64,000 nucleotides of DNA. Origin: Methylobacterium sp. Leaf125. GTDB lineage: Bacteria > Pseudomonadota > Alphaproteobacteria > Rhizobiales > Beijerinckiaceae. The DNA is taken from NCBI RefSeq assembly GCF_001423085.1, contig NZ_LMNU01000002.1, forward strand, positions 62,001 through 126,000, read 5' to 3'. This document shows, piece by piece, positions 24,216 to 34,817 of the stretch. The notes below the pieces were generated by a model that worked only from the letters and a program-made list of their open reading frames with translations, searched no databases and was not told the DNA's origin. The position numbers were made by a program, and so were the translations under genes. The number at the start of each line of letters is the position of its first letter. Position 1 is the stretch's first letter.

Positions 24216-25826
24216 ATGCTGCGCTTCTCGAGAACCAAGATCGTCACGACGCTGGCCGTCATCCTGATCGGCCTCAGCCTCGCCGTGCCGAGCTTCTTCT
24301 CGGCCGAGCAGCGCGCCGGCTTCATGGCCTCGCTCCCGAGCTGGTTCCCGAGCTGGATCGTGCCCCAGCGCGCCATCGTGCTGGGCCTCGACCTCCAGGG
24401 CGGCTCGCAGCTCCTCCTCGAGGTCGACCAGAACGACCTCGCCAAGTCCCTCACGACGGCCCTGCGCGACGATGTCCGCCGGGTCCTGCGCGAGGCCGGC
24501 GGCGTGACCCCGGAGGGCGGCATCCAGATCATCCCGCGCGGCGTCCAGCTCCGGATCGCGAACGAGGCCGCCCGCGCCAAGGTGCTGCCGAAGCTGCGCG
24601 AGCTCTCGCAGCCGATCTCCAACGCCCTGGTGGGCCAGGGCGGCGGCCAGACCCTCAACATCACCGAGAAGCCCGAGGGCGTGATCCAGATCACCCTGAC
24701 GGATGCGGGCCTGACCGACCGGACGCGCCGGGCCGTGACCCAGGCCATCGAGGTCATCCGGCGCCGCATCGATTTCGGCGGCACCAAGGAGCCCTCGATC
24801 CAGCAGCAGGGCGCCGACCGCATCCTGGTCCAGGTCCCCGGCCTGCAGGATCCGCAGAAGCTGGAGGACCAGCTCGGCAAGACGGCCAAGCTCGAGTTCC
24901 GGATGCTGGCGGATTCGCCCTCCGGCGACGTCGACCTGCTGCCCTCCAAGGACGAGAAGGGCGCCCGCGTCCCCGTCGAGCGCCGCGTGATGGCCTCCGG
25001 CGCCGACCTCACCGACGCCCAGCCGGCCTTCGACCATCAGACCCAGGAGCCGATGGTCAGCTTCAAGTTCAACCTGAAGGGCGCCCAGAGCTTCGGCCAG
25101 GCGACCTCGGAGAATGTCGGCCGCCGCATGGCCATCGTCCTCGACAACGAGGTGGTCTCGGCGCCCCGCATCAACACGCCGATCACCGGCGGCTCCGGCC
25201 AGATCACCGGCAACTTCACCGTGGCCCAGGCCAACGAGCTCTCGATCCTGCTGCGGGCCGGCGCGCTGCCGGCCAAGCTCACCGTGGTGGAGCGCCGCGT
25301 CGTCGGCCCCGGCCTCGGCAGCGACTCGATCCAGGCCGGCAAGTACGCCACCCTGGTGGCCGGCGCCCTGGTCATCGCCTTCATGTTCGCCACCTACGGG
25401 GTGTTCGGCTTCTTCGCCAACATCGCGCTCATCGTGCATGTGGGCCTCATCCTCGGCCTGATGTCGGTGCTGGAGGCGACCATGACCCTGCCGGGCATCG
25501 CCGGCATCGTGCTCACCATCGGCACGGCGGTGGATTCCAACGTGCTGATCTACGAGCGCGTGCGCGAGGAGGTCCGGGCCGGGCGCTCCATCGTGTCGGC
25601 GCTCCAGGCCGGCTTCGACAAGGCCTTCGCCACCATCATCGATTCGAACTCGACCATGGCGATCGCCGCCCTGATCCTGTTCTTCCTCGGCTCCGGCCCC
25701 GTGAAGGGCTTCGCCGTGGTCTTCATCCTCGGCATTCTCACGACGGTCATCACCGCCGTGACCCTGACCCGGATGATGATCGCCCTGTGGTACAACATGG
25801 CGCGGCCCAAGACCCTGCCGTTCTGA
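24216..25826 (+). CDS. secD: Protein translocase subunit SecD
   Basis: 536 residues. The N-terminal helix (KIVTTLAVILIGLSLAVPSFF) is followed by LGLDLQGGSQLLLEVD, the P1 periplasmic domain, and the C-terminal RND-like membrane bundle with GTAVDSNVLIYERVREEVRAG and TLTRMMIALWY. SecD uses the proton gradient to help pull exported proteins through SecYEG. The ATG at 24216 gives the family's normal N-terminus. It lies between yajC and secF. Confidence 0.95.
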   Translation: MLRFSRTKIVTTLAVILIGLSLAVPSFFSAEQRAGFMASLPSWFPSWIVPQRAIVLGLDLQGGSQLLLEVDQNDLAKSLTTALRDDVRRVLREAGGVTPEGGIQIIPRGVQLRIANEAARAKVLPKLRELSQPISNALVGQGGGQTLNITEKPEGVIQITLTDAGLTDRTRRAVTQAIEVIRRRIDFGGTKEPSIQQQGADRILVQVPGLQDPQKLEDQLGKTAKLEFRMLADSPSGDVDLLPSKDEKGARVPVERRVMASGADLTDAQPAFDHQTQEPMVSFKFNLKGAQSFGQATSENVGRRMAIVLDNEVVSAPRINTPITGGSGQITGNFTVAQANELSILLRAGALPAKLTVVERRVVGPGLGSDSIQAGKYATLVAGALVIAFMFATYGVFGFFANIALIVHVGLILGLMSVLEATMTLPGIAGIVLTIGTAVDSNVLIYERVREEVRAGRSIVSALQAGFDKAFATIIDSNSTMAIAALILFFLGSGPVKGFAVVFILGILTTVITAVTLTRMMIALWYNMARPKTLPF

Positions 25827-25902
25827 TCCCGGCCCTGCCGCCCCCCGGGGACGGACACGGCTTTCCCGGCCGACGTCCCGGACAAGAGTTTCGAGACCGA
25901 TC

Positions 25903-26850
25903 ATGCGCCTGCTCCGCCTCTGGCCCGACGAGTCGCACGTCGACTTCATGCGCTTCCGGCGCTTCACCTTCCCGCTCTCGGCGTTCCTGTCGGTGGCGAC
26001 GGTGGTGCTGTTCCTCACCGTCGGCCTGAACTTCGGCATCGACTTCAAGGGCGGCACCCTGGTGGAGCTGCAGGCGAAGTCGAAGACGGCCGATGTCGGG
26101 GCCGTCCGCCACACCGCCAACGGCTTCGGCTTCGGCGAGACCGAGGTGCAGGAGCTCGGCGGCGAGGGCACCGTGCTGGTCCGCTTCCCCCTGCAGCCGG
26201 GCGAGCAGGGCCAGACGGCGGTGATGCAGAAGGCGCACGCCGCCTTCGACGCCGACTACGTCTTCCGCCGCACCGAGACCGTGGGGCCGCGCGTCTCGGG
26301 CGAACTCGTGCAGTCCGGCACCATCGGCGTCGTGCTCTCGGTGCTCGCCGTGCTGTTCTACCTCTGGTTCCGCTTCGAGCGGGAGCTGGCGCTGGGCGCC
26401 ATCGTCGGCACCCTGCACGACATCGTGCTGACGCTCGGCGTCTTCGTCATCAGCCGCATCGAGTTCAACATGACCTCGATCGCCGCGATCCTCACCATCG
26501 TGGGCTACTCGCTCAACGAGACCGTGGTGGTGTTCGACCGGACCCGCGAGCTGATGCGGCGCTACAAGACCATTCCGACGGTGGAACTCCTCAACCTCTC
26601 GATCAACTCCACCATGTCGCGCACGGTGATGACCGCCACCTCGGCCTTCCTGTCGCTGCTCGCCCTGGTGCTGTTCGGCGGCGAGGCGATCAAGGGCTTC
26701 GCCATCGTGATGCTGGCCGGCGTCGTGATCTGCACCTACTCGGCGATCTTCGTCTCGACGCCGGTGCTGATCTATCTCGGCCTGATGCTCTCGGGCGTGA
26801 AGGCGCAGGGGCGCCCGGCCGGCGGGCGCGTGCCCCAGGCGGCGGAGTAG
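25903..26850 (+). CDS. secF: Protein translocase subunit SecF
   Basis: 315 residues with the N-terminal LNFGIDFKGGTLVELQ segment, six membrane helices and VGYSLNETVVVFDRTRELMRR, the SecF counterpart of the SecD helix-4 motif. It works with SecD and YajC in the inner membrane. The 76-base gap after secD is short enough for co-transcription. Confidence 0.95.
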   Translation: MRLLRLWPDESHVDFMRFRRFTFPLSAFLSVATVVLFLTVGLNFGIDFKGGTLVELQAKSKTADVGAVRHTANGFGFGETEVQELGGEGTVLVRFPLQPGEQGQTAVMQKAHAAFDADYVFRRTETVGPRVSGELVQSGTIGVVLSVLAVLFYLWFRFERELALGAIVGTLHDIVLTLGVFVISRIEFNMTSIAAILTIVGYSLNETVVVFDRTRELMRRYKTIPTVELLNLSINSTMSRTVMTATSAFLSLLALVLFGGEAIKGFAIVMLAGVVICTYSAIFVSTPVLIYLGLMLSGVKAQGRPAGGRVPQAAE

Positions 26851-26857
26851 CGCGGGC

Positions 26858-27247
26858 ATGGCGTCCTCCGGCAGCCTGCACGACGGCTTCGTTCCCGGGC
26901 GCCACCTCATCGACGCCTACGGGAACGGCGGCTTCCGCTTCGCCGAGATGTCGCATCGCGGCTCGATCCTGGTCACGCCGTCGGGCATCCGGGCCTGGGA
27001 CGTGCGCGAGCCCCGCGCCATCGACCGGAACGCCCTTCGCCCGATCCTGGCCGAGGCCGGGACGGTCGAACTGCTCCTGATCGGAACCGGGCTCGATATC
27101 GCGCCTTTTCCTGATGCGCTCCGGCGCTGGCTGAAGGAGGGTGGCATCGGCCTCGACGTGATGCAGACGGGGGCGGCGGCGCGCACCTACAACATCCTCA
27201 TGGCGGAGAACCGCAAGGTCGCCGCCGCCTTGATCGCGGTCGCATGA
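26858..27247 (+). CDS. Mth938-like domain protein
   Basis: 129 residues. The pattern YGNGGFRFAEMSHRGSILVTPSGIRAWDV, LIGTGLDIAPFPDALRRWLKEGGIGLDVMQTGAAARTYNILMAENRKVAAALIAV matches the Mth938/NDUFAF3-like fold. The human relative NDUFAF3 is a complex I assembly factor. It lies 7 bases after secF and overlaps the next gene (ATGA), whose human relative NDUFAF6 is also a complex I assembly factor, so a shared role in respiratory complex assembly is a reasonable inference. Confidence 0.85.
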   Translation: MASSGSLHDGFVPGRHLIDAYGNGGFRFAEMSHRGSILVTPSGIRAWDVREPRAIDRNALRPILAEAGTVELLLIGTGLDIAPFPDALRRWLKEGGIGLDVMQTGAAARTYNILMAENRKVAAALIAVA

Positions 27248-28125
27248 CGGACTCGGACACCCGGACCAGCCCGGCCGAGGGCAACCTCGCCTTCGCCTTC
27301 CAGCATTGCGAGGCCCTGGTCCGGGCGGGCGATCCCGACCGCTACTTCGCCACCCTGTTCGCGCCCGCGAGCGCCCGTCCCCACCTCTTCGCCCTCATCG
27401 CCTTCAGCCTCACCGTCGCGCGGGTGCGCGAGGCCGCCTCCAACCCGATGGCCGGCGAGATCCGCCTGCAATGGTGGCGCGACGCCCTCCAGGGCGAGGC
27501 CCGCGGCGACGTGAAGGCCAACCCCGTGGCCGCCGCCCTCGACGACGCCATCGTCCGGCGCAAGCTCGGGCGCCAGCCCTTCGTCGACCTCATCGACGCC
27601 CGGGTCTTCGACCTCTACGAGGACCCGATGCCCCGGGTGAACGACCTCGAGGGCTATTGCGGCGAGACCGTCTCGGCACTGATCCGCCTCGGCGCCCTCG
27701 TCCTCTGCGACGGGGTCGAGCCCGGCGGAGCCGCGGCGGCCGGCCATGCCGGCGTCGCCTACGGGGTCACCGGGCTCCTGCGCGCGCTGCCCTGGCACGC
27801 CCGCTCCGGCCAGGTCTACCTGCCCACCGACATCCTCAAGACCTACGGCGTCACCCGCGAGGACATCGTCACCGGGCGCGGCGGCCCCGGGCTCCTGCGC
27901 GCCACCGCCGACCTCCGGGCGCTGGCCCGCCGCCACCTCAAGGCCTACGCGGCGGCCCGCGCCACCATCGCGCCGGCGGCCCGCCCCGCCTTCCTGCCGG
28001 TGGCCCTGGTGGAGCCCTACCTCGCCGCCATGGAGCGGCCGGGCTACGACCCCCTCAACACCGTGGTCGAGATCCCGCGCTGGCGCCGTCTCTGGACCCT
28101 CTGGCGCGCCTCCCGCCGGGGCTGA
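27244..28125 (+). CDS. Squalene/phytoene synthase-like protein (NDUFAF6 type)
   Basis: 293 residues of the trans-isoprenyl diphosphate synthase fold: RYFATLFAPASARPHLFALIAFSLTVARVREAASNPMAGEIRLQWWRDAL, EGYCGETVSALIRLGAL and QVYLPTDILKTYGV. Genuine squalene and phytoene synthases carry two DXXXD motifs that bind the substrate diphosphate. At the first position here the sequence is Arg/Glu/Ala-rich with no DXXXD, and the second (EGYCGETVSALI region) also lacks the usual Asp pair. That fits the NDUFAF6-like subgroup, probably non-catalytic. It is the last gene of the Sec operon. Confidence 0.82.
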   Translation: MTDSDTRTSPAEGNLAFAFQHCEALVRAGDPDRYFATLFAPASARPHLFALIAFSLTVARVREAASNPMAGEIRLQWWRDALQGEARGDVKANPVAAALDDAIVRRKLGRQPFVDLIDARVFDLYEDPMPRVNDLEGYCGETVSALIRLGALVLCDGVEPGGAAAAGHAGVAYGVTGLLRALPWHARSGQVYLPTDILKTYGVTREDIVTGRGGPGLLRATADLRALARRHLKAYAAARATIAPAARPAFLPVALVEPYLAAMERPGYDPLNTVVEIPRWRRLWTLWRASRRG

Positions 28126-28150
28126 GGCCGCCCCACCCGTCACGAGAAAG

Positions 28151-28172
28151 GGCGGCCCCCGGGGGAGCCGCC
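28151..28172. terminator. Bidirectional hairpin between the Sec operon and Mn catalase
   Basis: GGCGGCCCCC and GGGGGAGCCGCC pair with one bulge. On the minus strand the stem is followed by CTTTCTC, so it most likely ends the Mn catalase transcript. On the plus strand there is no T-run. Confidence 0.5.
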
Positions 28173-28213
28173 ATCACCAGGTCTAAAGAAGGGCGGAGGC
28201 GACCGGCCGTCGG

Positions 28214-29137
28214 TCAGCGGGCCTTCTTGGTCAGCTTCGCGGCGATCTCGAACATCTCCTCCGGGGCGTAGTCCGGGGTGAAGGCCGAGGGCACGCCGGT
28301 GAGCTGGTGGATCTTGCCGCCATCGGGCATGCCCTCGACCACGCTGAGCTCGCCCGGCGGGTCACCCGGCAGCGCCACCTCGCCGTTGCCCCAGATGCCG
28401 GCCATCTCGGTGTAGTCGCCCGGGCTGAAGGTGTAGAGCCGGCGGTGCGAGCCCTCCTGCAGGTACTTCTGGCACTCGGGGATCTTGTCGAGGTTGATGT
28501 TCGGGGTCGGCAGGAACTTCTCGATCTCGACGCCGGTGATCTTCTTGAGCGCCAGGGCGTAGGCGTGGGCGTGGACCGAGCCGCGCACCAGCAGGTAGCC
28601 GCAGACCTCGCGGCCCGTCGGGTCGGTCAGGGTCTCGTAGACGCGCAGCTTGTGCAGGCGGGCGCCGCACTCGAGGTGGAAGTTGTGCAGCAGGTCCACC
28701 ACGACATTGCCCGTGGTGGTGATGAAGTCGTTGTTCCAGGAGGCGCCGTTGCTGTTGACCGGCGTGACGCCGCCGCCGTTCGACAGGAAGGCGGCCGCCA
28801 GGCGGATATCCTTCATGTCCTCGAACGGGGCCTTCGAGATGTCGCCGCCATCCGACTCGTCGCCGTCATTGTCGGGACCGTTGTTGAGCATCGCCACGCC
28901 GTTGCTGACGAGCTCCACATGGCCGAGTTCCTCTGCGGTGATGGCAGCGACCAGGCTATAGAATGGGCGCAGCTTGGACTTGCTGCGGAAATTGAAGCTC
29001 TGGAACATGTAATTGCCCAGGGTCGACATCTCGCCATACTTGCCGCCGAGCAGCTCCTGTAGGGCCGCGGCCGCGTTCGGATCTTTCCGCTTAGGGGCAG
29101 GAAGCTCGGCCTGTAGCTTGTCGACGCGCATAAACAT
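28214..29137 (-). CDS. Manganese catalase
   Basis: 307 residues of the dimanganese catalase family, with LQELLGGKYGEMSTLGNYMFQSFNFR, AEELGHVELVSNGVAML, LHNFHLECGARLHKLRVYE and RGSVHAHAYALALKKITG supplying the Glu and His ligands of the metal pair. It destroys hydrogen peroxide without haem. The ATG at 29137 has GGAGA eight bases upstream. It is divergent from lactate permease. Mn catalases are often part of the general stress response, but no EcfG promoter is visible here (the nearest GGAAC lacks a CGTT). Confidence 0.93.
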   Translation of the reverse strand: MFMRVDKLQAELPAPKRKDPNAAAALQELLGGKYGEMSTLGNYMFQSFNFRSKSKLRPFYSLVAAITAEELGHVELVSNGVAMLNNGPDNDGDESDGGDISKAPFEDMKDIRLAAAFLSNGGGVTPVNSNGASWNNDFITTTGNVVVDLLHNFHLECGARLHKLRVYETLTDPTGREVCGYLLVRGSVHAHAYALALKKITGVEIEKFLPTPNINLDKIPECQKYLQEGSHRRLYTFSPGDYTEMAGIWGNGEVALPGDPPGELSVVEGMPDGGKIHQLTGVPSAFTPDYAPEEMFEIAAKLTKKAR

Positions 29138-29325
29138 AGATTAATTCTCCGCTTCTGGCCAATCGGGGTCTCGACAGGCAAGTGGCCGCCGCGGGTGCAT
29201 GTTCCGCCGCGCGGCCCGAATTGCGGAGGGCTCCGGGCGCGCATCCGGACCGGAAAAACCCGCAGCGGCGACCGCGATGCGCGTCGTTCCGCGTGCAACA
29301 CCCTCTGAATACATGATTAACCGCG

Positions 29326-29354
29326 TTGAGCCGGCCGAACGGCTCTGCTAGCAA
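29326..29354 (+). promoter_or_regulatory. Possible promoter of lldP
   Basis: TTGAGC at 29326-29331, 17 bases, TAGCAA at 29349-29354. Spacing is ideal but the -10 is weak. The GTG start is 52 bases further on. Confidence 0.35.
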
Positions 29355-29406
29355 CGGACCCAAGGCCCGGCATGAGATCGGGTTGCCCTGGAGGAGTACG
29401 GCGCCC

Positions 29407-31134
<1,728 letters not shown>

Positions 31135-31166
31135 GATCCCCGTCGAACCGACCTGCCGACGCCAGA

Positions 31167-31199
31167 GCCCGCCCCGGATCGCCCGGGGCGGGCTTTTTT
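31167..31199 (+). terminator. Strong rho-independent terminator after lldP
   Basis: GCCCGCCCCGG (31167-31177) pairs perfectly with CCGGGGCGGGC (31183-31193) around a five-base loop, followed by TTTTTT. Confidence 0.93.
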
Positions 31200-31201
31200 G
31201 T

Positions 31202-31253
31202 GCCCGAGACCTTGCCGAGACCTTGCCCGAGAGCCTGCCCACACCCTGCCCGT
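31202..31253. repeat. 11-12 bp degenerate tandem repeat
   Basis: Four to five units of GCCCGAGACCTT type directly after the lldP terminator, drifting to GCCCACACCCT by 31246. Confidence 0.65.
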
Positions 31254-31303
31254 CATCTGGCCGGCGCACGCAGCGTCTTGTGCCGCGGGCCGCTTGAGGC
31301 CAA

Positions 31304-31843
31304 GTGCAGGGGATGTTCTTCCGCAAGCTCGCCGCGCGCTACAGCCTCGCGAACCTCAAGCCGGTCGAGACCGCGCGGCTGCGCCTCGCGCCGCTGGGGC
31401 CGTCCGACGCCGAGGCCCTGCGCGCCCTGACCGACGACCCGGCCATCACCGGGGCGGTCGACTTCCTGCCCACGCCCTTCACCCTGAAGCATGCGCGCCA
31501 GCTCATCGGCCCGGCCAAGGTGACGAAGGACTGCTTCCTCGGCGCCTGGCTGCGGGCGGACGGGGCGCTCGCGGCGGTGATCGGCCTGCACCTGCGCGGC
31601 GACCACGCCGCCGAGGTCGGCTACTGGGTCGGCGGGGCGGCGCGGGGGCAGGGGCTCGGCACCGAGGCGGTCACCGCCGCGCTCGGCCTGCTGCGCGCGC
31701 GCTTCCCCCATCGCGTCATCATCGCGCAGTGCCGCCCCGAGAACGCCGCCTCGGTCGGCCTCCTGCGCAAGGTCGGGTTTCGCGATACCGGCGACGCGGG
31801 CCAGCTGCCCGGACGCCGGATCTTCACGGTCTCGCAGGCGTGA
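31304..31843 (+). CDS. GNAT family N-acetyltransferase (RimJ/RimL type)
   Basis: 179 residues with the RimJ/RimL arrangement: [27 protein letters not shown] early, then [26 protein letters not shown] forming the acetyl-CoA pyrophosphate loop, and [21 protein letters not shown] near the end. It acetylates a protein N-terminus, a small molecule or an antibiotic; the target is unknown. The GTG at 31304 has a GAGG at good spacing, and an ATG at 31313 is an alternative. The 3' end overlaps the convergent MFS gene by 20 bases. Confidence 0.85.
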   Translation: MQGMFFRKLAARYSLANLKPVETARLRLAPLGPSDAEALRALTDDPAITGAVDFLPTPFTLKHARQLIGPAKVTKDCFLGAWLRADGALAAVIGLHLRGDHAAEVGYWVGGAARGQGLGTEAVTAALGLLRARFPHRVIIAQCRPENAASVGLLRKVGFRDTGDAGQLPGRRIFTVSQA

Positions 31844-33146
31844 CCCGGGCCGCGGCGCCCAGCCCCGGCGCGCGGGCGCGCTGCCGGTAGATCAGCACCG
31901 TGGCGAGGAGGCCGCAGGCCCCGCCGAAGGCCATCCAGAGGCCGGGGGCCGCCTTGTTGGCGGTGGCCGCGATGAGCGAGGTCGAGATCAGCGGCGTCAT
32001 CCCGCCGAAGAGGGCGGTCGCCAGGGAATAGGCCAGGGAGAACCCGGCCGTGCGCACCTCCGGCGGCACGATCTCGGTGAGCGCCACCACCATGGCACCG
32101 TTGTAGCTGCCGTACAGGAAGGACAGCCACAGCAGCACCGCCAGCATGGTCTCGAAGCTCGGATGCGCCACGAGCCAGGCCAGGGCCGGATAGGCGGTGA
32201 CGAGGGTCAGGCCCGAGAACAGCAGCAGGATCGGGCGCCGGCCGATCCGGTCGGAGAGCGCCCCCATCACGGGGAGCCAGAACAGGTTCGACACCGCGAC
32301 GCAGAAGGTGACGATCAGGCTGTCGGTGTCCGAGAGCTTGAGGACGTTTTTGCCGAAGGTCGGGGTGTAGACCGTGATGGCGTAGAACGCGATCGTGGTC
32401 ATCGCCACCATCAGCATCCCGAGCCCGACGATCCGCCAGTTCCGCCCCAGGGTGCGCAGCACCGCGCCCACCGGCGGGTGGACCTTGCGGGCCTGGAAGG
32501 CCGGGGTCTCCTGCAGCGAGCGCCGGATGTAGAACAGGAACGGCACCAGGAGGCAGCCGATCAGGAAGGGGATGCGCCAGCCCCAGGCGCCCATCTCGGC
32601 CGGCGACAGCAGGCGGTTGAGGGCGTAGCCGATGGCCGCCGCCGCCATGATCGCCACCTGCTGGCTGCCCGACTGCCAGGCGACGTAGAAGCCCTGGCGG
32701 CCCGGGGGCGCCAGCTCGGCGAGGTAGACCGAGACGCCGCCGAGCTCGACTCCGGCGGAGAAGCCCTGGAGCAGGCGGCCGACCAGCACCAGGGCGGGCG
32801 CCAGGAGGCCGAGGGTGGCGTAGTCGGGGACCAGGGCGATCAGGATCGTCCCGGCGGCCATGATCGCCAGGGTGACGATGAGTCCCTTCCGGCGGCCGAC
32901 CCGGTCCACGTAGGCCCCGAGCAGCACCGCCCCGAGGGGGCGCATGAGGAAGCCGGCCCCGAAGGTCATGAAGGTCAGCATCAGCGAGGCAAACTCGCTC
33001 TCGCTGGGGAAGAACGCCTTGGCGATGTAGGAGGCGTAGAATCCGAACGCGAAGAAGTCGAACATCTCCAGGAAGTTGCCGCTCGTCACCCGCAGGACGG
33101 CGGCGGCCCGGGAGCCGCCCTGGTCGTGGTCGGTATGGCCCGCCAT
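31824..33146 (-). CDS. MFS transporter, metabolite:H+ symporter family (citrate-type)
   Basis: 440 residues with twelve membrane helices. The MHS signature [26 protein letters not shown] opens the protein, [27 protein letters not shown] is the loop 2-3 motif, and [32 protein letters not shown] follows. These features are closest to CitA/TcuC-like citrate or tricarballylate carriers, though related proteins move 2-oxoglutarate or proline. It stands alone, followed at its 3' end by the convergent GNAT gene. Confidence 0.85.
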   Translation of the reverse strand: MAGHTDHDQGGSRAAAVLRVTSGNFLEMFDFFAFGFYASYIAKAFFPSESEFASLMLTFMTFGAGFLMRPLGAVLLGAYVDRVGRRKGLIVTLAIMAAGTILIALVPDYATLGLLAPALVLVGRLLQGFSAGVELGGVSVYLAELAPPGRQGFYVAWQSGSQQVAIMAAAAIGYALNRLLSPAEMGAWGWRIPFLIGCLLVPFLFYIRRSLQETPAFQARKVHPPVGAVLRTLGRNWRIVGLGMLMVAMTTIAFYAITVYTPTFGKNVLKLSDTDSLIVTFCVAVSNLFWLPVMGALSDRIGRRPILLLFSGLTLVTAYPALAWLVAHPSFETMLAVLLWLSFLYGSYNGAMVVALTEIVPPEVRTAGFSLAYSLATALFGGMTPLISTSLIAATANKAAPGLWMAFGGACGLLATVLIYRQRARAPGLGAAARVTPARP

Positions 33147-33281
33147 CGGAGTTCCTCACCTGATACGTTCGGCCCTGGGCCCTTCATCCCAGGGTGATCG
33201 TATTTTTCCGTTGAGGCTAGGGGGAGAGGGAGGAGGCGGTGCCCCTGCGGGCGGCGTGTTCGGAACGCCGCAGTCGGCCAC

Positions 33282-34700
33282 CTACTCGGCCGCGATCTGC
33301 GCCGGGCCGTGGCCGAGCCAGGCCGCGAGGTCGGCCCGGGCCCGGTCGGTGAGGGCCTTCTTCTTGGCCACCGCCTTCTCGGGCCCCTTCAGGCGCTTGC
33401 CGCCCTCGCCCTTGGGGGCGTGGTCGAGGGGCGGGAACAGGCCGAAATTCACGTTCATCGGCTGGAACGAGCGCGGGACGCCGGCCTCCTCGGCCGCGAT
33501 GTGGCCGCCGGTGATGTGGCCGATCAGGGCCCCCAGCGCCGTGGTGGCGGGCAGGGGCTCGAGCGACGCCCCGCGGGCCTCGGCCACCGCGAAGCGGCCG
33601 GCCATCAGGCCGATGGCGGCGCTCTCCACGTAGCCCTCGCAGCCGGTGATCTGGCCGGCGAAGCGCAAGGAGGGCCGCGCCTTCAGGCGCAGGGTCGCGT
33701 CGAGGAGGCGGGGGCTGTCGAGATAGGTGTTGCGGTGAAGGCCGCCGAGGCGGGCGAACTCGGCGTTCTCCAGGCCCGGGATCGTGCGGAACACCCGGAC
33801 CTGCTCGGAATAGGTCAGCTTCGTCTGGAACCCGACCATGTTGTAGAGGGTGCCGAGCGCATTGTCCTGGCGCAGCTGGACGATCGCGCAGGCCTTCACG
33901 GTGGGGTCGTGCGGGTTGGTGAGGCCCACCGGCTTCATCGGCCCGTGGCGCAGGGTCTCGGGGCCGCGCTCGGCCATGACCTCGATCGGCAGGCAGCCGT
34001 CGAAGTAGGGCGTCGAGGCCTCCCACTCCTTGAACCCGATCTTGTCCCCCTCGACGAGCGCCTGGATGAACCGGTCGTACTGCGCGCGATCCATGGGGCA
34101 GTTGATGTAGTCCGCCCCCGTGCCGCCGGGCCCGACCTTGTCGTAGCGCGACTGGAACCAGGCCTTGCCCATGTCGATGGAATCGCGATGCACGATCGGC
34201 GCGATCGCGTCGAAGAAGGCCAGCGACTCGGCTCCGGTCAGCGCGCGGATGCCCTCCGCCAGGGACGGCGCCGTGAGGGGCCCCGTGGCGATGATGGTCC
34301 GGCCCCAGGATTCGGGCGGCAGGCCCTGGACCTCTTCCCGCGCGATGCGGATGCGCGGATGGGCCTCGAGCGCGGCGGTCACGGCCTTGGCGAAGCCCTC
34401 GCGGTCGACCGCCAGCGCCCCGCCGGCAGGCACCTGGTGCGCGTCGGCCGCGCGCAGGATCAGCGACCCGAGGGTGCGCATCTCCTGGTGCAGCAGGCCG
34501 ACGGCGTTGCCGTTGGCGTCGTCCGAGCGGAACGAGTTCGAGCAGACCAGCTCGGCGAAGTCGCCCCCGTGATGGGCCTCGGTGCCGCGCACCGGACGCA
34601 TCTCGTGGAGCACCACGTCGTGGCCGCTCTCGGCGATCTGCCAGGCGGCTTCCGACCCGGCGAGGCCGCCGCCGACGATATGGAGGGAGTTGTCCGTCAT
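33282..34700 (-). CDS. trmFO: Folate-dependent tRNA (uracil-54) methyltransferase TrmFO
   Basis: 472 residues. FAD-binding [29 protein letters not shown] is at the N-terminus, [28 protein letters not shown] carries a conserved cysteine, and [12 protein letters not shown] and [20 protein letters not shown] follow. It makes the T54 of tRNA using methylenetetrahydrofolate and FADH2. The ATG at 34700 is preferred over a GTG two codons upstream. A perfect seven-pair hairpin (33173-33194) lies past its 3' end, before the MFS gene. Confidence 0.95.
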   Translation of the reverse strand: MTDNSLHIVGGGLAGSEAAWQIAESGHDVVLHEMRPVRGTEAHHGGDFAELVCSNSFRSDDANGNAVGLLHQEMRTLGSLILRAADAHQVPAGGALAVDREGFAKAVTAALEAHPRIRIAREEVQGLPPESWGRTIIATGPLTAPSLAEGIRALTGAESLAFFDAIAPIVHRDSIDMGKAWFQSRYDKVGPGGTGADYINCPMDRAQYDRFIQALVEGDKIGFKEWEASTPYFDGCLPIEVMAERGPETLRHGPMKPVGLTNPHDPTVKACAIVQLRQDNALGTLYNMVGFQTKLTYSEQVRVFRTIPGLENAEFARLGGLHRNTYLDSPRLLDATLRLKARPSLRFAGQITGCEGYVESAAIGLMAGRFAVAEARGASLEPLPATTALGALIGHITGGHIAAEEAGVPRSFQPMNVNFGLFPPLDHAPKGEGGKRLKGPEKAVAKKKALTDRARADLAAWLGHGPAQIAAE

Positions 34701-34743
34701 CGGCACGGGATAAACCCGCCGGGGGCTCGGATCAATGGAGGCC

Positions 34744-34810
34744 CCGATCCGGGATTTCTTGCCGATCCGGGAATCCTGGCCGATCCGAGAATCCTGGCCG
34801 ATCCGGGAAG
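34744..34810. repeat. 18 bp tandem repeat between trmFO and the HtrA-like gene
   Basis: Units of CCGATCCGRGAATCCTGG start at 34744, 34762, 34780 and 34798 (last partial). The array fills most of the 117-base gap and precedes trmFO on its strand. Confidence 0.9.
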
Positions 34811-34817
34811 CCCCGGA

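Noticed and set aside
28126..28213. Small RNA or attenuator in the Sec operon/catalase gap
   Set aside because: The hairpin is better explained as a terminator for the convergent catalase transcript.
29138..29300. EcfG promoter for the Mn catalase gene
   Set aside because: GGAAC occurs on the minus strand near 29207 but is followed at 16-17 bases by ACTT-like sequence, not CGTT.
33173..33194. Terminator after trmFO
   Set aside because: The stem CCCTGGG/CCCAGGG is perfect but short, and on the trmFO strand it is not followed by a T-run, so it is noted only as a hairpin.
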